Below, piece after piece: positions 18,539 to 27,600 of a stretch of DNA of 51,617 bases. A model generated the notes under the pieces. The model saw only the letters and a list, made by a program, of their open reading frames with translations. It did not search any database and was not told the origin of the DNA. This stretch comes from Lutibacter sp. HS1-25 (lineage in GTDB: Bacteria > Bacteroidota > Bacteroidia > Flavobacteriales > Flavobacteriaceae): NCBI RefSeq assembly GCF_004121075.1, contig NZ_RHLN01000163.1, positions 1-51,617 on the forward strand, in the 5' to 3' direction. Position 1 is the stretch's first letter. Each line of letters begins with the position of its first letter. The translations under genes and the position numbers were made by a program.

Positions 18539-18838
18539 ATGTTATTGATAAATCAAAATATAAAACGAGTTAAATCTTTATGTAAAAAACATAAAGTTGA
18601 AAAGTTATATCTATTTGGTTCTGCTACAAATGACACATTTTCTGAAAATAGTGATATTGATTTTCTTGTAAAATTTAATATATCTGACTTGAGCCTATAC
18701 TTTGATAATTACATCTCTTTCAAAGAAAAATTAGAGAAACTTTTTAAAAGAGAGGTTGATTTAGTAGAGGAACAAACTTTAAAAAATCCTATTTTAATTA
18801 ATTCAATAAATAAAAATAAAGAGTTAATTTATGGATGA
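18539..18838 (+). CDS. mntA: MNT-type nucleotidyltransferase antitoxin
   Basis: The 99-residue protein is a minimal nucleotidyltransferase. The signature GSATNDTFSENSDIDF (from G27) carries the catalytic GS and the DxD pair D39/D41, and EVDLVEE (about 72-78) supplies the third acidic position. In characterised HepT/MntA pairs the antitoxin transfers AMP groups to a tyrosine of the HEPN toxin and so inactivates it. The gene overlaps hepT by eight bases, implying translational coupling. The ATG at 18539 is the only reasonable start and sits very close to the predicted promoter box. Confidence 0.9.
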   Translation: MLLINQNIKRVKSLCKKHKVEKLYLFGSATNDTFSENSDIDFLVKFNISDLSLYFDNYISFKEKLEKLFKREVDLVEEQTLKNPILINSINKNKELIYG

Positions 18839-19181
18839 AAGAATATTGAAATGGTTATATGATATCCATTTTGCATTAGAAGAAATTGAATCTTATTTTG
18901 AAAATACTGAAAAAGATTTTATTGAGTATCGAAAAAACACAATGCTTAAAAGAGCTATAGAAAGAGATTTAGAAATTATTGGAGAAGCTGTTAATAGAAT
19001 TATAAAACGAGATTCTAACTTTGAAAAATTAATTTCTAATGCAAAAGCTATAATTGGATTGAGAAATCAAGTTATACATTCATACGATAATATCTCTGAT
19101 GAAAATATTTGGTCAATTATTATAAATCATATTCCGAAACTTAAAAAGGAAGTTGAAAGTTTAATGTCTGAAAACAGATAA
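18831..19181 (+). CDS. hepT: HEPN-domain RNase toxin (HepT, DUF86)
   Basis: This 116-residue, all-helical protein belongs to the HEPN/DUF86 family of RNases. The catalytic RxxxxH motif is R78-N-Q-V-I-H83, followed by S and Y85, so the full RX4HXY motif is present, with the tyrosine known to be AMPylated by MntA-type partners. Its eight-base overlap with mntA supports a functional pair. The active form is expected to cleave RNA or tRNA and stop growth, in phage defence or plasmid-type maintenance. The gene is followed by the second copy of the repeat element seen after the first module. Confidence 0.92.
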   Translation: MDERILKWLYDIHFALEEIESYFENTEKDFIEYRKNTMLKRAIERDLEIIGEAVNRIIKRDSNFEKLISNAKAIIGLRNQVIHSYDNISDENIWSIIINHIPKLKKEVESLMSENR

Positions 19182-19302
19182 AACTGTAGCGACACCTGAT
19201 AAAATTTAGACCTATTTTTAAACTCAATAACAAACATTCAACTAACAATTATCTCCAATTTCCTAACGCACAAATCTTATAAAATCCCGTTTAAATTACA
19301 TT
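19182..19302 (+). repeat. non-coding repeat element copy B, 3' of mntA-hepT
   Basis: This is the partner of 18343-18490: same position after a toxin gene, same exact 23-mer (19213-19235), same CGCACAAATCT block (19266 onward) and CCCGTTTAAA right end. It is about 25 bases shorter in the middle. The left edge ATAAAAC and right edge GTTTAAA are complementary at five of seven positions. Confidence 0.55.
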
Positions 19303-19332
19303 GAAATATCATAAAAGTATCAATTGTTAAAT

Positions 19333-20508
19333 TTAAGCCCCAAAATTTTCAGTTACAATATTCTTTACTATTTTATTAAGTGATGTTAAACCTTTATAAC
19401 TAGTATGCTCAAGTACAATAACAACCAAATCATCTTCCATATACTGTGTTATTCCTGTACAAAATCCATTCCATTTACCATAATGATAAATCGTGTTTTG
19501 ATCTTTATTATCAATTCTAAAACCAAATCCATAAGGAACCTTTCGACCTTTAATTGTCTCACCTTCAGCATACATCAATTTTAATGATGCTTGTGTTAGC
19601 AATCTTCCGCTATTGAGTCCAAAAATCCATTTAAACAAATCTTCTGTGGTAGCATAAACATTTTTATCACCTACAACACCATCATTTACAGTTCTATTTA
19701 TTTTTATGTGTCTCCATCCTCTTTGAACTCTAAATCCATCTAATTGATTTGCTTTGATACTATCTTTTTCAAAACTATACACAAAAGAATCTCTCATATC
19801 TAACGGATCAAAAATGTTCTTTTTTACAAAATCTGCAAAATTAGTTCCTGAAACTTTCTCAACAATTGATGCCAATACAAAATAATTGGTATTAGAATAA
19901 TCAAATCTTCGCCCTGGTTCAAAATACCGTTGAACATTACTTGATTCTAACAAGTCCATCATTTCAGCATTGTTAGGGACTTTTTCTTGGTTCCATTTAT
20001 GCTCTGCCACCCAAAAGTACTTTGGCAAACCTGCAGTATGATTTAATAAGTTTTTAATGGTAACATTTTTATATGGAAAATTTGGAAAATACTTATTTAC
20101 AGTATCGTTAAGTTTAATTTGATTGCGCTCACACAACAGCATTATGGCTGCTGCTGTAAATTGCTTACTTACTGATGCCAATTGAAACAACGAAGTCTCA
20201 TTTAAGGGTTCTTTTTTTGAGAAATCAGCGTAACCAATTTGGTTGCTGTACAATATTTTTCCATCTTTTGCTACCAATAACGACCCGTTAAAATCGCCTC
20301 TTTTGTTGATATTTTGAAGAAGTGAATCTAGTTTTCGACTCACTTTTTGCGTTTTTTCTTCAGAATAGCGTTCAATTAAATTAGGTGATTCTACAGGCTC
20401 TTTTTCAATTAAAACTTCTTTTTTCTTTTCAGTATTAAAAGAAATAATAATTACAATGCCCAAAACAGCAACAAATATTATGGCTACATATTTAAAATAT
20501 TTTTTCAA
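19333..20508 (-). CDS. serine hydrolase, beta-lactamase/class C penicillin-binding fold, membrane-anchored
   Basis: The 391-residue protein has one N-terminal membrane helix (about 7-24) and a periplasmic serine-hydrolase domain. The catalytic SxxK is S112-V-S-K115 in ASVSKQFT, the YxN motif is Y204-S-N206, and a late HYGKWNGF stands for the H/K-x-G element. Members act as D-aminopeptidases, esterases or peptidoglycan carboxypeptidases; few are true beta-lactamases, so resistance should not be inferred. It is convergent with hepT and looks unrelated to either PUL. A palindrome AATTACA-TAT-TGTAATT (20591-20607) lies upstream and might be an operator, but no promoter box is clear. Confidence 0.85.
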   Translation of the reverse strand: MKKYFKYVAIIFVAVLGIVIIISFNTEKKKEVLIEKEPVESPNLIERYSEEKTQKVSRKLDSLLQNINKRGDFNGSLLVAKDGKILYSNQIGYADFSKKEPLNETSLFQLASVSKQFTAAAIMLLCERNQIKLNDTVNKYFPNFPYKNVTIKNLLNHTAGLPKYFWVAEHKWNQEKVPNNAEMMDLLESSNVQRYFEPGRRFDYSNTNYFVLASIVEKVSGTNFADFVKKNIFDPLDMRDSFVYSFEKDSIKANQLDGFRVQRGWRHIKINRTVNDGVVGDKNVYATTEDLFKWIFGLNSGRLLTQASLKLMYAEGETIKGRKVPYGFGFRIDNKDQNTIYHYGKWNGFCTGITQYMEDDLVVIVLEHTSYKGLTSLNKIVKNIVTENFGA

Positions 20509-20710
20509 TTAAAACTAGGGGTTAAGATTAGGTCTGGCAAATTAGCAATCAATTTTAAATAATCCTAATCCCTTTATTTTTTTAACATAGAATTACATAT
20601 TGTAATTTTGAAACCTAGCATTCAAAATAACATCCTTTGTCTAAATTACACAAAACCTTCAATTATTTTTGCAATAAATTACTTTTTGTGTCCCAAAAAA
20701 TCTTCAACAA

Positions 20711-20741
20711 AAAAGAGGCTTTTAAAACAAAAGCCTCTTTT
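20711..20741 (-). terminator. intrinsic terminator closing the GH81-CotH-VOC block (probably bidirectional)
   Basis: AAAAGAGGCTTTT (20711-20723) and AAAAGCCTCTTTT (20729-20741) form a perfect 13-base stem with a five-base loop, ending in Ts on either strand. It lies 15 bases past the VOC stop codon. Confidence 0.9.
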
Positions 20742-20755
20742 AAAGTTTAAATAAT

Positions 20756-21265
20756 TTATTTCTGATAAGCTCCCGAAGAATAAGTTAGCTCATAACTATG
20801 GGTGTAAATCTCAAAAATTACCCCAAAAGGATCTTCAACATAAACCATTTTGTAAGGCTTTTCATTTGGATAATACTCTCTTATAGGCATACGTTGTTTA
20901 CCGCCGTAAGCAACAATTTTATCAACCAATTCTTCAATATCAGGATCTTGCACACAAAAGTGAAATAGTCCTGTTTTAAATGGTGAAAATGCTGGTTTCT
21001 CATCGCTCATATTTGGAAAAGAAAACAATTCAATACCTACTCCATCTGAAGTAGCCATATGCGCTATTTCAAAAGTTTCCCATTTTTCACCAAAAACGTC
21101 TATACACATTTGACCTATGGCAGTTTCTCTTTCTTTTTTTACTTCTGAAGGCTGCATAATTACATACCAACCCATTACTTCTTCATAAAATTTTACGGCT
21201 TTTTCAATATTGGGAACGGTAATTCCAATATGAGAAAAGGACCTTGGATACACTTTTTCTTTCAT
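20756..21265 (-). CDS. VOC-family (glyoxalase/dioxygenase-fold) metalloprotein
   Basis: This 169-residue single-domain protein has paired beta-alpha-beta-beta-beta modules. The two-His/two-Glu metal set is readable: H12 (FSHIGITV), E79 (VGIELFSFP), H102 (LFHFCVQ) and E152 (GVIFEIY). The N-terminal VPNIEKAVKFYEEVMGW and C-terminal YVEDPFGVIFEI are standard. There is no signal peptide, so it is cytoplasmic. The substrate is unknown; lactoylglutathione lyase, sugar-acid epimerase-like or dioxygenase activity are all possible. It lies 45 bases behind the CotH gene on the same strand and before the terminator, so it may be the last gene of the GH81 transcript, but a functional link to glucan use is unproven. 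Confidence 0.82.
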   Translation of the reverse strand: MKEKVYPRSFSHIGITVPNIEKAVKFYEEVMGWYVIMQPSEVKKERETAIGQMCIDVFGEKWETFEIAHMATSDGVGIELFSFPNMSDEKPAFSPFKTGLFHFCVQDPDIEELVDKIVAYGGKQRMPIREYYPNEKPYKMVYVEDPFGVIFEIYTHSYELTYSSGAYQK

Positions 21266-21310
21266 AATTTTCTGAATTTTATATAGTTAATAAATATACT
21301 TAATTTTTTA

Positions 21311-22807
21311 TTATAAATTATTAAATGCAGTATCTAACCAATTCATTCTTTTGATGTACCAATTTTTTAAATGAGCAACTTCTTCTTCATAAGTATTATA
21401 AACTACAGGATTTGGCCAAATATAATTTCCTAAAACATCCCATTTGTCATCGTTTTCTTTTTGAGCCAGATTGAGATAATTTGCATAAAAATCTATTTTA
21501 TCCAATATTAAATTTTGATTTCTTTTAAAATATAAAAAACGATTCTTTACTCTTGACACAAACATTGGATCTTGAAAAAGTCTGTGATACCAAGGATTGT
21601 CTTTTACCCAAAATCCTTCAGGAAATTCACTATCAGCATAGTCTACATTTCCAAATGCCAAGTCAAAATCCCAAAGAGGTCCCATTTTTATTTTTCCGCC
21701 AGGAATAACATTTAAAAAAATACTTGACCAAAATTTTGAGTCTACGTTTTTTGTAATTTCACTAATTAAATACCAATCGATAAAACTATCTAAATCAATA
21801 TACTTTAAATAACCATCTATAGGATCTTTAAAATTACTGCCTTTTAAAGCGGCTTCAAACTCATTTATTAAATTTTTGGCATAGTTGAATTCATAACTTT
21901 CATAAGCTACTTCTGGCTCTTTTATATTGATTAAAAACTCATTTGTATAGAAAAAAACATCATCTGCTTCCATCCGTTCCAATTGATCAATTTCTAACAA
22001 ATACCCGGTATCGCCTAAATTAACTCTATTGCTACTTTCTTCTACTTTTTGGGTAATATGATACGTTCCGTTGTATTTATTATTTACAAATACTTCAGCA
22101 AAAACACTTTGAGGTGTCCAATCTAGCTTACTCAAATAACCCATTTCAAAAGCAATACGATTTCTCATTAAAGTTTTATCTGAATGCTCAGCCAAGAAAA
22201 TCCATTTTTTATCTTTTGGCATTCCTAAAAACGCTGTTTTGCTATCAAACTTCATTTGATAAGCTTTTTTAGGATGAGTATACCAGGTAGAATTACCTCT
22301 ACCCCTTATTTCCATTTCAGAATTTTCTAAATTATAAAAATTTTGACCTCCATAAACAGACGCTAAACCTAACCTATAATCTTCTTTAGAATCGATTGGA
22401 ACTCCATTTGTATTTAAATAAACAATAGGTAAACCTGTAAAATAAGTAAGATCTACTTTGTATTCCTTTTCTTGCCCGTTTGAAGTTTTTACAGTGTAAT
22501 AAACAATTTTGCTAAAATCGTTATCCGTTAAACCACTAACTTGTGTATCATTATTCAATAAAACAACAGATCCATTATGACTGAATGTTGCTATTAAATT
22601 TTCAACAGCAGCTCCATAAGGAAGCCTTCCAGAAATATTATTATCTTCAATTTCTAAATAAACATCAAAACTTAAGCTTGGATTTTCAGCTTTTAAAAAT
22701 GAAAAACTTGTAATGTCAGTCCCTTCAATTATTGGTTCTACAACAACGGTATCTTCACTACAATTTATTAGTAAAAAAGCGATTAATATCAAGCTGAGTT
22801 TTTTCAT
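21311..22807 (-). CDS. CotH-kinase-family lipoprotein
   Basis: The 498-residue protein has a lipobox with C16 (LLINC), an Ig-like N-terminal domain (about 25-125) and a CotH kinase domain (about 130-490). CotH landmarks are RGRGNSTW (about 168-175) followed by PKKAYQMKF, the catalytic-lysine region, then KKWIFLAEHSDKTLMRNRIA, GTYHITQKVE, and the metal-binding GPLWDFDLAFG (about 378-388). CotH proteins are atypical secreted protein kinases, best known from spore coats, and are also found in bacterial polysaccharide-degrading systems. Its leader and first codons (MKKLSL) closely match those of the two upstream T9SS proteins, with 25-base spacers at 23/25 identity. It may phosphorylate a secreted partner such as those neighbours; that is inference. 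Confidence 0.85.
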   Translation of the reverse strand: MKKLSLILIAFLLINCSEDTVVVEPIIEGTDITSFSFLKAENPSLSFDVYLEIEDNNISGRLPYGAAVENLIATFSHNGSVVLLNNDTQVSGLTDNDFSKIVYYTVKTSNGQEKEYKVDLTYFTGLPIVYLNTNGVPIDSKEDYRLGLASVYGGQNFYNLENSEMEIRGRGNSTWYTHPKKAYQMKFDSKTAFLGMPKDKKWIFLAEHSDKTLMRNRIAFEMGYLSKLDWTPQSVFAEVFVNNKYNGTYHITQKVEESSNRVNLGDTGYLLEIDQLERMEADDVFFYTNEFLINIKEPEVAYESYEFNYAKNLINEFEAALKGSNFKDPIDGYLKYIDLDSFIDWYLISEITKNVDSKFWSSIFLNVIPGGKIKMGPLWDFDLAFGNVDYADSEFPEGFWVKDNPWYHRLFQDPMFVSRVKNRFLYFKRNQNLILDKIDFYANYLNLAQKENDDKWDVLGNYIWPNPVVYNTYEEEVAHLKNWYIKRMNWLDTAFNNL

Positions 22808-22832
22808 AATAATTACTTTGTGTAAAATTTAA

Positions 22833-23726
22833 TTATTGCTTTATCAATTCTCTAACAGCAGTTCCTTTTTCAGAATAAATATGAAGCAAATAAATTCCGC
22901 TAGGTAGATCCTTCATATTAATTGAATTAAAATTGGTTTTTACTTCCATCATTTTGCTTCCTAACATTGAAAATATTTCAATTTTCTGAATTTCTTTCAA
23001 TTGTGAACTAACATGTAAAATATCAGTAACAGGGTTTGGATACATTTTTATTGAATTGTTTAATATTTCATCATCAACTCCTAAAGTTGAAGGAGAGGTT
23101 TGCATTCCTCCAATAGACGATTCAAGAGTAGGATTAACAATTAAACCTGTAACTCTTAACCCATACTGAATGTGAGCATCTGTTAAAGCATTGTTAGCTG
23201 CTGGAAAAGTAACTACGTAAGAGCCCGGACCTGTAATTTCTTGTGTATACGGGCTATTGTAAGAATAGTCTTCATTAAAAACAAGTATAAAAGCTTCAAC
23301 CTTGTACCCTACCGGAAAATCAAAACTATCTACATTAACATAAAAATTAACGGTTACATTGGTTGTACCATCAGTAAACCAAGATTTGTCAATATAATCA
23401 CCCGTTGTCTTGTCTTTTTGAATAAAAGTATTTCCTGCAAAAACTTTATTAGCTTTACCATCAGGTGTTACCCAGTAAGGATCTGAAGATTTCCAAGTAT
23501 TAAAGTTAGGCTTCACAGTTATGGTATTTCCCGAAAAAATAGTTTTAAGATCAGAAAGACCCCAAAAAGAACCAAACTCCCAAGAAGTTCCATTAGTTTG
23601 AAAAACATTTGCGTAACCAAGCCAATTTGGAGTAGTACCATCTGTTGTAACATTTTTTACTGTTTGACCTTGTACAAAAGCTATTGTTATTAAAAAAAAT
23701 GAGATTGTTAAACTAAGTTTTTTCAT
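22833..23726 (-). CDS. T9SS-secreted protein of unknown function, copy 1
   Basis: The 297-residue protein has a signal peptide (about 1-20, ending FVQGQ), a central domain of about 190 residues rich in aromatics and beta-strand (NWLGYANVFQTNGTSWEFG, DPYWVTPDGKANKVFAGNTF), and a type A T9SS sorting domain (about 215-297; KMYPNPVTDILHV, LPSGIYLLHIYSEKGTAVREL). The central part looks like a beta-sandwich, possibly a carbohydrate-binding module, but I recognise no named family. Secretion through T9SS would place it on the cell surface or outside. It differs from copy 2 only at two residues near the C-terminus (K/R and E/K). Its neighbours, GH81 and CotH, suggest a glucan-binding or kinase-substrate role. 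Confidence 0.85.
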   Translation of the reverse strand: MKKLSLTISFFLITIAFVQGQTVKNVTTDGTTPNWLGYANVFQTNGTSWEFGSFWGLSDLKTIFSGNTITVKPNFNTWKSSDPYWVTPDGKANKVFAGNTFIQKDKTTGDYIDKSWFTDGTTNVTVNFYVNVDSFDFPVGYKVEAFILVFNEDYSYNSPYTQEITGPGSYVVTFPAANNALTDAHIQYGLRVTGLIVNPTLESSIGGMQTSPSTLGVDDEILNNSIKMYPNPVTDILHVSSQLKEIQKIEIFSMLGSKMMEVKTNFNSINMKDLPSGIYLLHIYSEKGTAVRELIKQ

Positions 23727-23751
23727 AATGATTACTTTGTATAAAATTTAA

Positions 23752-24645
23752 TTATTGCTTTATCAATTTTCTAACAGCAGTTCCTTTTTCAGAATAAATA
23801 TGAAGCAAATAAATTCCGCTAGGTAAATCCCTCATATTAATTGAATTAAAATTGGTTTTTACTTCCATCATTTTGCTTCCTAACATTGAAAATATTTCAA
23901 TTTTCTGAATTTCTTTCAATTGTGAACTAACATGTAAAATATCAGTAACAGGGTTTGGATACATTTTTATTGAATTGTTTAATATTTCATCATCAACTCC
24001 TAAAGTTGAAGGAGAGGTTTGCATTCCTCCAATAGACGATTCAAGAGTAGGATTAACAATTAAACCTGTAACTCTTAACCCATACTGAATGTGAGCATCT
24101 GTTAAAGCATTGTTAGCTGCTGGAAAAGTAACTACGTAAGAGCCCGGACCTGTAATTTCTTGTGTATACGGGCTATTGTAAGAATAGTCTTCATTAAAAA
24201 CAAGTATAAAAGCTTCAACCTTGTACCCTACCGGAAAATCAAAACTATCTACATTAACATAAAAATTAACGGTTACATTGGTTGTACCATCAGTAAACCA
24301 AGATTTGTCAATATAATCACCCGTTGTCTTGTCTTTTTGAATAAAAGTATTTCCTGCAAAAACTTTATTAGCTTTACCATCAGGTGTTACCCAGTAAGGA
24401 TCTGAAGATTTCCAAGTATTAAAGTTAGGCTTCACAGTTATGGTATTTCCCGAAAAAATAGTTTTAAGATCAGAAAGACCCCAAAAAGAACCAAACTCCC
24501 AAGAAGTTCCATTAGTTTGAAAAACATTTGCGTAACCAAGCCAATTTGGAGTAGTACCATCTGTTGTAACATTTTTTACTGTTTGACCTTGTACAAAAGC
24601 TATTGTTATTAAAAAAAATGAGATTGTTAAACTAAGTTTTTTCAT
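23752..24645 (-). CDS. T9SS-secreted protein of unknown function, copy 2
   Basis: This is the second unit of the tandem duplication. It has the same architecture as copy 1: signal peptide, aromatic-rich central domain, T9SS type A sorting domain. Its last residues (LPSGIYLLHIYSEKGTAVRK) are those of the GH81 protein and not of copy 1, while upstream it follows copy 1. The gene is thus a hybrid joined somewhere between 23831 and 23917. It lies 25 bases downstream of the GH81 stop and uses the same leader as copy 1, so both are probably read from the GH81 promoter. Two nearly identical genes in series may simply raise the dose of an abundant surface protein. Function is unknown. Confidence 0.85.
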   Translation of the reverse strand: MKKLSLTISFFLITIAFVQGQTVKNVTTDGTTPNWLGYANVFQTNGTSWEFGSFWGLSDLKTIFSGNTITVKPNFNTWKSSDPYWVTPDGKANKVFAGNTFIQKDKTTGDYIDKSWFTDGTTNVTVNFYVNVDSFDFPVGYKVEAFILVFNEDYSYNSPYTQEITGPGSYVVTFPAANNALTDAHIQYGLRVTGLIVNPTLESSIGGMQTSPSTLGVDDEILNNSIKMYPNPVTDILHVSSQLKEIQKIEIFSMLGSKMMEVKTNFNSINMRDLPSGIYLLHIYSEKGTAVRKLIKQ

Positions 24646-24670
24646 AATGATTACTTTGTATAAAATTTAA

Positions 24671-27600
24671 TTATTGCTTTATCAATTTTCTAACAGCAGT
24701 TCCTTTTTCAGAATAAATATGAAGCAAATAAATTCCGCTAGGTAAATCCCTCATATTAATTGAATTAAAATTGGTTTTTACTTCCATCATTTTGCTTCCT
24801 AACATTGAAAATATTTCAATTTTCTGAATTTCTTTTAATTGAGAACTAACATGTAAAATATCAGTAACAGGATTTGGATACATTTTAATTGAATTGTTTA
24901 ATATTTCATCATCAACTCCCAATGAAGAACAATTATCGCCAACCTTATAAGAAAAATATTTGGTTACTGCCAAGCCTCCTGCAAATGCAAATTTACAACC
25001 ATAACTAATGGTTGCCCCAAGTGTTTGTTTTGTTAGTGTAGCCGTAAAAATTTTACCCGAAGTATTGGTCATAGGTGTTTCACCAAAAGGAGTTTCCTTC
25101 CATAAATAAGCGTTAACACCATCTTTATTATCCAGTAATTCAAACGTAATTTTAACATCTGTTCCTATAGTTTCAAAACTATAATTATAACCAATATCAA
25201 ATGAGCCTTGCTGCGCATTAGAAGCTGTACCTGCACATGCTGTATTGGTATTAGCACCAGTAGTTGCCATAAGTACTATTGGATTATTTGCGGCTGTATT
25301 TCCTGCCAAATCTTTTGCAATAACACTAAAAGAATATTGTGTATTAGGCGTTAATGCAGTAACAACTAATGATTTTTGAACACCCGATACAGCAGATACT
25401 GTTTTTTTACTTGAACCGTATGAAACTTCATAAATTACTGCTCCCGAATTATCTGTTGAATTTAACAATAGCTCAACTGAAGAAGCTGAAATTGCACCAA
25501 CTGAAGCTGTAAAATTTGTTGGAGGTGCTACATCGGCTCCACTACTACAATCAGATCCAACTACGTATTTTATATATTTTGTAACCGAAAGTCCACCTGC
25601 ATAAGCAAATTTACAAGCATAACTTATGGTAGATCCAACGGTTTTACCAGACACTGTTTTTGAAAAAATTGTACCAGAAACATGGTCCATTTGAGATTCT
25701 GAAAAAGGATTTTCTTCAAACAAATAAGCAACAACTCCTGTTTTATTAGTATCTAACAATTCAAAAGTAATGGTAACATCTGTTCCTACAGTTTCAAAAG
25801 TACTTTTGTAACCTATCGAGAACGAACCTTCCGACGCTAAAGCTGATGTTGCTGTACAAGATTTAACTGCATTTACTGTTACATTCACTTTTTGTGAAGT
25901 TGTTGTTGCAGCACCATTATCTGTTGCTTTAGCTGTAATTTCATGAACCCCAATACCAGCTCCTGTCCATTGAAAACTATAAGGCGCTGTTGTGTCTTCA
26001 CCAATTTTTGTTGCACCATCAAAAAACTCAACCAAACTAATTGTTCCGTCCAAATCACTTGCTGATGCAGAAATTGTGATAGCTGCGCCTTCCTTAAAAG
26101 AAGCGTTGTTATTAGGCGAAGTTATTGCAACTGCTGGATTTGAATTTCCTGTTGCAGAAACAATAACCAATACTGTGCTTGTTGAAGAATGAGCTCCATC
26201 ACTTACTGTTAATTTACATTTATAAATACCATCTTCTAAATTTGAAATAGTTGGAGAAACTACCGTATTATTAGAAAAAACAATGGTTGAAGGCCCGTAA
26301 ACTTGTTCCCAATTATAGGATAAAACAGCTGTATCTGCATCTGAACTTAATGAACCATCTAAAACAGCTGTTGTAGTAGGAAGTACTACAACTACGTTTT
26401 CACCAGCATTGGCTAAAGGCGGATTGTAGGCTAAAGCACTTGCGTAAGCAAATGTTATTTTCCCTAAATTAAATTCTCCATTGTCAAATGCAAGTCTTAA
26501 TACGTGTTTCCCTTTGTTTAATTCAATATTATTTACAGTTTTAGAACCCCAAGTAGTCCAGTTTGAAGTACTTGTAGCATTTAATGTAATATCAGAACTA
26601 ATTTTATTTCCATCAACTTCAATATGAAATGGTCCTCCTCCACTTGAATTTCCTGAAGCGTATCTAAAGGTAACATCATAATTACCAGCAGTTTGAACAT
26701 CAACCGTATGTTCAACCCATTCACCTGCTGAAATCCAACCAATAATTGCACCTTCGTTGGCATTAGAAGTAGCATCTACATATTCTTCTGTTCTAAAATC
26801 TCCTTCGTTGCTTGTTGAAACATCTACATACGAAATTCCTTGACCAATACCACCTTCAAACTTATCATAATGTCCTGCTTCAATAATTCCAGGAATAGCA
26901 ATTGCAGTACCAGAATAAGGCACTTGTTCACCTACTTGAATTTCAGTTATATTGCTAACATTAAAACTTGTTCCTACATATATTTTTGCATACATACCGT
27001 GTATTCCCAAGGCTAAATTTGAAGCTTTCATTTCAAAAGGCGCCGTTGTATCTTCACCTAAAAGATTAGTTCCGTCATAAAATTGAACCTTTGTTACACC
27101 ACTTCCTTGGGTTGCTACAGTAAGATTTACACTTCCATTTGCAAAAGCCTGATTAAAATCGGCTGAAATAACACCAGTTACAGCTACGTCTTTACTTGTT
27201 TTCATTTGACGTGCTGGTACATTTAAAGTATATCCATCTGAAAATGTAACTGTTATAGCACTGTTTGAGTAATTGTGAGCCACGTAAGTTGTTTCTCCAT
27301 TTTTTTCAAATGCAGCAGCAATAGGATAATTAGCAGTTACGGTAGCTTTTACTTTACCCATTGCATTCATTGCATGAATCCAATGGTATGTTTGCGCATC
27401 TGAAACTCCAAATTTCAATATACGGTTTGGATAAGAATTGTACAACTCAATGGCTTTTTCTGAATCTAAAAGCGAAAGATATTTCCAAAAAGTATCGTGC
27501 CATAAATTTGGATTTGTACTTGTTGTGCTTAAAATATCAGTGTTTGCTTCTAATTCATTCCATATTTTTTGAACATAAGCTGTATTGTGACCTAAATACA

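Larger units (their letters stand above)
22833..24670 (-). repeat. 919-base tandem duplication (22833-23751 and 23752-24670)
   Basis: Two direct units, each a 894-base gene plus its 25-base leader, are identical except for three substitutions I can find by eye, at 22850/23769, 22907/23826 and 22912/23831. All three lie in the first 80 bases, the 3' end of the genes. At those sites the right-hand unit carries the bases found in the GH81 gene tail (24671 onward), which points to unequal crossing-over through the shared T9SS sorting domain. Confidence 0.95.

Noticed and set aside
19333-20508. Antibiotic-resistance beta-lactamase
   Set aside because: Only the general serine-hydrolase motifs are present; most relatives are peptidases or esterases.
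20603-20610. TAATTTTG promoter-like box on the plus strand
   Set aside because: No plus-strand gene follows; probably chance in AT-rich DNA.
23241-24405. Two identical 81-codon antisense frames (23241-23486, 24160-24405)
   Set aside because: They are mirror frames of the duplicated genes and repeat only because those genes do.
22833-24670. CRISPR-like or phage repeat array
   Set aside because: The repeat units are whole genes with leaders, directly adjacent, with no spacers or short palindromic repeats.
22833-24670. Duplication as a simple assembly error
   Set aside because: The three differences between units, and their match to the GH81 tail in copy 2, favour a real recombination product, though only long reads settle it.
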